A DNA stretch of 9,711 bases from Eubacteriales Family XIII. Incertae Sedis bacterium (GTDB lineage Bacteria; Bacillota; Clostridia; Peptostreptococcales; Anaerovoracaceae), in the NCBI GenBank assembly GCA_031278255.1, contig JAITKU010000092.1, forward strand, positions 1-9,711, read 5' to 3'. Both the position numbers and the translations under genes were made by a program. Shown here one piece after another: positions 6,935-9,711 of the stretch. Numbering within the stretch: position 1 is the stretch's first letter; each line of letters begins with the position of its first letter. The notes beneath the pieces were generated by a model that worked only from the letters and a program-made list of their open reading frames with translations, searched no databases and was not told the DNA's origin.

Positions 6935-7693
6935 ATGGATTTTTTATGGAATGAAAAAACGCTCGATTGGTTCAGAACCGCGAGCGTATACACGGGCTTT
7001 CACAGTCGGCTGGCTTCGATTGTGCGTCCCTTTGTCGCGGACTGCGAAACGCTCTGCGATATGGGTTGCGGCCACGGCCTGCTGGACCTCGAATTGGCAA
7101 AGGATTTGCGCAGCGTACTCTGCGTGGACCAAAGCGAAGCGGCGATCGGCGCCTTGAACGAACGCATACGCGCGCAGGGGGCGCGCAACGTCGTCGCGCG
7201 CGTCGCGGACGTGAACAGTCTGGCGGGAGAGCGTTGGGACGCCGTGATGATGAGTTTTTTCGGTTCGTCACTCGAAGATATCGCGCGCTTTCTGGCGCTT
7301 TGCGATAAACGGATGATCCTGATCGTACACGAGAGCGCCACGGCGGGCCGCTGTGTAAACGCGGTGTCGCTTCGCCCCAAGCCCTTTGGCGCCGCCGAGG
7401 TCTCGGGCTTTTTGACGGGCCGCGATTTGCGCTTCCAAAAGACGCACGCCGCGCTCGAATTCGGACAGCCGTTCAAGTCCTTGGCGGACGCGCGGGATTT
7501 CATACAGACCTACGCGGCCTCCATGCTCGAAGCGGCCGGCGGAGCGGGTCCCGCGGAGCGGACGCGCCTATACCAAGATATGGAAAATCGCATCGTCGAA
7601 ACGGGGCTTTCGGACTATCCCTTATATCTGCCCAAGTCCAAGAAGCTCGCCGTGTTCGTCGTGGAGCGGATCGCGCGGCGGGATTCGGCTTAG
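6935..7693 (+). CDS. Class I SAM-dependent methyltransferase
   Basis: A 252-residue cytoplasmic protein with no signal peptide. The glycine-rich SAM-binding motif I is clear at 42-50 (DMGCGHGLL). It is followed by an acidic residue after strand 2 (VD65QS), a third motif (ARVADVN, D92) and strand 4 (WDAVMMSFFG, 101-110). The Rossmann methyltransferase core spans about 36-135. The rest (KPFGAAEVSGFL, LPKSKKLAVFVVER) is likely a substrate-recognition and C-terminal beta region. The acceptor (protein, small molecule or cofactor) cannot be inferred. The ATG is preceded by GGGGGA at a normal distance and lies only 24 bp after surface protein B on the same strand, so it is probably the last gene of that operon. 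No clear hairpin terminator was found directly after it. Confidence 0.88.
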   Translation: MDFLWNEKTLDWFRTASVYTGFHSRLASIVRPFVADCETLCDMGCGHGLLDLELAKDLRSVLCVDQSEAAIGALNERIRAQGARNVVARVADVNSLAGERWDAVMMSFFGSSLEDIARFLALCDKRMILIVHESATAGRCVNAVSLRPKPFGAAEVSGFLTGRDLRFQKTHAALEFGQPFKSLADARDFIQTYAASMLEAAGGAGPAERTRLYQDMENRIVETGLSDYPLYLPKSKKLAVFVVERIARRDSA

Positions 7694-7806
7694 GCGGTAG
7701 GCGGCAAGGGGTTTTTTGCGCGAGCGCGGGGGCGAAATATTGGCGCAGAATGCGAAAATCAGCGTCAATACGCGGATTGTGAGCGGCGTGATCGCTGTCA
7801 AAACGC
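7694..7806. other. Intergenic gap, no gene seen
   Basis: Between the methyltransferase stop and the antitoxin promoter there is no supported gene. A run of six T (7712-7717) follows GGCGGCAAGGGG, but no stable hairpin precedes it, so a terminator is not called. Short frames here lack a credible start with a ribosome binding site. Confidence 0.5.
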
Positions 7807-7835
7807 TTGCAAAGAATGTTCCTGCGTGCTACAAT
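7807..7835 (+). promoter_or_regulatory. Sigma-A-type promoter for the truncated antitoxin gene
   Basis: TTGCAA (7807-7812) and TACAAT (7830-7835) are separated by exactly 17 bp. The predicted start is near 7842, giving a leader of about 18 bases with AAAGGAG at 7844-7850 and the ATG at 7860. This is the best-formed promoter on the plus strand of the window. Confidence 0.75.
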
Positions 7836-7859
7836 GTACTATGAAAGGAGTTGGTACAT
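7834..7859. promoter_or_regulatory. Inverted repeat, candidate antitoxin autoregulatory operator
   Basis: ATGTAC (7834-7839) and GTACAT (7854-7859) form an inverted repeat. It extends to eight positions per arm if a T-G mismatch is allowed, around a 10-base centre holding the ribosome binding site. The left arm overlaps the -10 box and the right arm abuts the ATG. As the left arm lies upstream of the predicted transcript start, a DNA operator is more likely than an RNA hairpin. Ribbon-helix-helix antitoxins commonly repress their own promoters through such sites. Confidence 0.45.
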
Positions 7860-8021
7860 ATGCCGCATGTTTCCTCGCGTGTTTCCGAACAGGAAAAAAT
7901 TTGGATGGAGAGCTATGCAAAATTGCATGGTCTGAATCTTTCCGATGCCGTCAAAGCGGCGTTTTTTGAAAAATCGGAGGATGCATACGACTTGAAGCGG
8001 TGCGGAAACCGGGAGGGTTAA
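7860..8021 (+). CDS. Truncated ribbon-helix-helix antitoxin (DUF6290/RelB-like), 53 aa
   Basis: A short gene with a strong promoter and an AAAGGAG site nine bases before its ATG. The product starts MPHVSSRVSEQEKIWMESYA, continues KLHGLNLSDAVKAAFFEKSE and ends DAYDLKRCGNREG. This matches the N-terminal DNA-binding half of DUF6290/RelB-type antitoxins: a beta strand with SxRVSEQE, a helix with YAKLHGL, then a helix running into ED-x-YDLK. Typical members continue for some 25-40 residues after YDLK into the toxin-binding tail. Here the frame ends seven residues later, and neither other frame restores a recognisable tail, so this looks like truncation rather than a simple frameshift. No RelE/ParE toxin gene follows. 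It may still bind DNA as an orphan repressor, or be a decaying remnant. Base composition is less GC-rich than its neighbours. Confidence 0.7.
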   Translation: MPHVSSRVSEQEKIWMESYAKLHGLNLSDAVKAAFFEKSEDAYDLKRCGNREG

Positions 8022-8095
8022 CTTTTTCTAAACCTTCTAATATGTGATCTTTGGAATGCGCGCGCTCTGCGGCGCGCGTGACCGAGGGTGCGCTT

Positions 8096-8130
8096 GCGCA
8101 GATGAGTATACTTATCTGCGCTTCTTTTTT
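8096..8130 (+). terminator. Intrinsic terminator 1
   Basis: A 26-base near-perfect palindrome (8096-8121) pairs GCGCAGAT with ATCTGCGC and continues inward through one G-U pair to AGT/ACT, giving a 12-bp stem with a very short loop. It is followed by TTCTTTTTT (8122-8130). It ends transcripts of the antitoxin gene and possibly of the upstream operon. Confidence 0.85.
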
Positions 8131-8165
8131 ATCCCATGATTGGATTTTTTTCATGGGATTTTTTT
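8131..8165 (+). terminator. Intrinsic terminator 2, directly behind the first
   Basis: ATCCCATGA (8131-8139) pairs perfectly with TCATGGGAT (8151-8159) around an 11-base loop. Seven T run from 8159 to 8165. It starts at the base after the T-tract of terminator 1, giving a tandem double terminator. Confidence 0.8.
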
Positions 8166-8201
8166 GTGTTTTTCGTAACCGTTTTTACATTTTCTGTATC
8201 T

Positions 8202-8224
8202 GCCGATCTGTATACTTATCTGCG
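8202..8224 (+). repeat. Decayed second copy of terminator 1 stem
   Basis: Twenty of 23 bases match 8098-8120, including the exact 15-mer GTATACTTATCTGCG. The three changes fall in the left arm and break the hairpin, and an A-run follows instead of a T-tract. A 7-base TCTGTAT also repeats at 8193-8199 and 8207-8213. This suggests local duplication followed by drift. Confidence 0.6.
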
Positions 8225-8264
8225 AAAAAATGTTCCCCAATTCATACAAAAAAGAAAAATACTG

Positions 8265-8294
8265 TGCGCGTTTTTGTGTCCGAAAAGACGCGCA
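8265..8294 (+). promoter_or_regulatory. Leader hairpin upstream of the glycosyltransferase
   Basis: TGCGCGT (8265-8271) pairs with ACGCGCA (8288-8294). The stem then continues with TTTT (8272-8275) against AAAA (8283-8286) past one bulged G, leaving a 7-base loop. It ends 37 bases before the ATG. No T-tract follows on the plus strand. On the minus strand T-rich sequence begins a few bases later, so a weak reverse-direction terminator is also possible. Confidence 0.4.
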
Positions 8295-8331
8295 AGCATA
8301 AGCCCGACGGCGTTTGCGAGGCGCTACAAGT

Positions 8332-9693
8332 ATGAACACATCCTGTACGCAAATCCTTTGTGATTTTCTTGCGGAAACCGAAGCGCTCACGGAGCGGACG
8401 GACGAATTGCCGCGGGAAACCGCCGTCGAACTCTACGCGATGTTCGGCGCCGCGGCAAAAATGGCGGCCCTGAACATCGCCGTGATCGATCCCGCGCTCA
8501 GGGTGACACTCTGCGACAAACAGGATGGGATCCTGGAACGAATCATCGATACCGGGCCGCCTGTTTCCGCAACGGGCATAAACGGTGTTTTCACGCCCGC
8601 CGTGCAGGGACACAGGCGATGGGGAAACGTCGAACTGTTGAAAGACAAGGGGCTTACCGGCTACCTGCTCGCAAAGGAATACAGCGCGCAACCCGTTATG
8701 TTGTTTTGCACAAAGCCGGAGGATTACCCCTATGCCGCGTCGCTGCCGGGCCTCACGCTTCTGTATGACGACGCAAGCCCGGGCGATTCCTCCCCGTACC
8801 TTGACCGGCTGCGCGAGCAGCACGCCCAAATGGACGTTCTGATTCTGCACGGCATGTACCCGGAAACCCTAAGCTATCTCAACAGATACCGAAAGCTCAG
8901 GCCCGACGGCAAGGTCTATTGCGGCTTGGATATGAACAGCTTTTGGATGGGGCGGATTCCTTGGGGCGATCCGGCCATAAACCGGTTTGCGGGGCAATGC
9001 GATGTTGTGGCAACCTCATGCCGATCGCTGCGCGACGCGCTCAACCGCAACCCGTACGTGCGCTTTCCCTGCCGCTGGCTTCCGAACGGCTTCTTCAACG
9101 CGGACGGACTGCCGCTCGCGGCGGAGGCGGAACGCAAGGAGAACATCATACTGACCGTCGGCAGGATCGGCTCCGCTCAGAAGAACAACGCCGAACTGCT
9201 TATGGGCTTTGCCAAAGCGGCGCAGCGGCTGGACGGCTGGCGCCTGCGGCTCGTCGGCCCGATAGAGCCGGATTTCCACGCTTTCATCAAGGAGTATTTT
9301 GAGACCTTTCCTCACTTGCAAAAGCGGGTAAGCTTCCCCGGCGCCGTCACGAACAAGGCCGATCTGTACGCGGAATACAGCCGCGCAAAACTGTTCGCGC
9401 TCACCTCAAAGTTAGAGGGCGCCCCGAACGTATACGCGGAAGCCTTGTTTCACGGCTGTATGTTCGTCACCTCGGACATCGACGCGGCGGATGACATAAC
9501 GGACTTAGGGAGACTCGGCCGGACCTACAAACGCGGCGATAGCGGCGCGCTGGCGGGCGCGCTCACAGAATCGGCCGCAAAATCCGACGCGCGCGCTTTT
9601 CGGAAGCACATACCGAAAGCCCTTGCTTACGCGCGCAGATACTTCGATTGGCGCCGCAACGTGAAAAAACTCATGTATATGCTGCAAAGCTGA
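8332..9693 (+). CDS. Glycosyltransferase, GT4-type (GT-B fold)
   Basis: A 453-residue cytoplasmic protein. The C-terminal half is a group-1 glycosyltransferase domain (about 245-410) that uses a nucleotide-sugar donor. Visible are RWLPNGF (248-254), the donor-domain opening ILTVGRIGSAQKNNAELL (273-290), the LVGP strand (307-310), SFPGAV (334-339) and the E-x7-E motif E362-GAPNVYA-E370. The N-terminal half (about 45-240) is the acceptor domain; residues 1-45 are an extra helical segment. Donor and acceptor sugars are not readable; envelope polysaccharide or glycoprotein synthesis is a reasonable guess. The start chosen is the ATG with GAGG ten bases upstream; a TTG at 8314 would add MRGATS. 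No transmembrane segment is seen. It lies behind a double terminator, so it is transcribed apart from the SLH operon. The GAGG after the stop hints at another gene just beyond the window. Confidence 0.88.
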   Translation: MNTSCTQILCDFLAETEALTERTDELPRETAVELYAMFGAAAKMAALNIAVIDPALRVTLCDKQDGILERIIDTGPPVSATGINGVFTPAVQGHRRWGNVELLKDKGLTGYLLAKEYSAQPVMLFCTKPEDYPYAASLPGLTLLYDDASPGDSSPYLDRLREQHAQMDVLILHGMYPETLSYLNRYRKLRPDGKVYCGLDMNSFWMGRIPWGDPAINRFAGQCDVVATSCRSLRDALNRNPYVRFPCRWLPNGFFNADGLPLAAEAERKENIILTVGRIGSAQKNNAELLMGFAKAAQRLDGWRLRLVGPIEPDFHAFIKEYFETFPHLQKRVSFPGAVTNKADLYAEYSRAKLFALTSKLEGAPNVYAEALFHGCMFVTSDIDAADDITDLGRLGRTYKRGDSGALAGALTESAAKSDARAFRKHIPKALAYARRYFDWRRNVKKLMYMLQS

Positions 9694-9711
9694 GAGGCGA
9701 ATCTGCTGAAA

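Larger units (their letters stand above)
8022..8331. other. AT-rich intergenic region between antitoxin and glycosyltransferase
   Basis: No protein-coding gene is supported here. It holds two tandem terminators (8096-8165), a partial repeat of the first (8202-8224) and a leader hairpin (8265-8294). A TATACT at 8211-8216 could be a -10 for the glycosyltransferase, but the nearest -35-like TTTACA is 21 bp away, so no promoter is called. Open frames crossing the stretch lack ribosome binding sites and read through the terminators. Confidence 0.6.

Noticed and set aside
7694..7730. Terminator directly after the methyltransferase
   Set aside because: There is a T-run but no stable stem before it.
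7694..7973. Stop-free plus frame rich in Cys running from the methyltransferase end across the antitoxin
   Set aside because: It has no supported start codon and is out of frame with the recognisable antitoxin.
8058..8078. GCGCGC-rich inverted repeat before terminator 1, as a further terminator
   Set aside because: The arms are simple alternating GC and no T-tract follows; a chance hairpin is likely.
8051..8363. Short plus and minus open frames across the terminator region
   Set aside because: They read through two intrinsic terminators, lack ribosome binding sites and show no family resemblance.
1..9711. CRISPR array, tRNA or rRNA genes, transposase or insertion-sequence ends
   Set aside because: No regularly spaced repeats, no cloverleaf or rRNA signature and no transposase frame were seen by eye.

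Overview
This window reads as a GC-rich chromosome segment from a Gram-positive-type bacterium, most likely a high-GC Bacillota (Clostridia-like). Three things point there: surface proteins anchored by S-layer homology (SLH) domains, a TSCPD-domain protein of the kind common in Clostridia, and strong AGGAGG-type ribosome binding sites. Coding density is high. The only AT-richer, gene-poor stretch is about 7694-8331. The taxonomic call is inference; there is no rRNA or other marker gene.

Left end (minus strand, 8-1545): a two-gene operon. A small four-cysteine TSCPD protein is followed 15 bp later by a cation diffusion facilitator (CDF) transporter. The transporter's metal-site residues (Asp59/Asn63 and Asp170/Asp174) fit Mn2+ export better than Zn2+ export. 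A good sigma-A-type promoter (TTGAAC-17-TATCAT) precedes the pair.

Centre (plus strand, 1611-7693): a divergently transcribed cluster of four genes that looks like one operon. It encodes a secreted calcineurin-like metallophosphoesterase with a degenerate SLH tail, two large paralogous surface proteins with three C-terminal SLH repeats each, and a cytoplasmic class I SAM methyltransferase. The first two genes overlap by ATGA, and the later gaps are 55 and 24 bp. The leader has an extended -10 promoter, a perfect 14-bp palindrome at the -35 position, and a second inverted repeat just before the ribosome binding site. The three surface products probably bind the secondary cell-wall polymer together. 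Their substrate and the methyltransferase's target cannot be read from sequence. This cluster is the best candidate for an uncharacterised system in the window.

Right part (7694-8331): a promoter and operator-like inverted repeat drive a 53-codon gene for a C-terminally truncated ribbon-helix-helix antitoxin (DUF6290/RelB-like) with no toxin beside it. Two tandem intrinsic terminators follow, then a decayed second copy of part of the first terminator. The last gene (8332-9693) is a GT4-type glycosyltransferase, preceded by a leader hairpin but no convincing promoter. It may act in cell-envelope glycosylation, but nothing in the window ties it to the SLH cluster except proximity.
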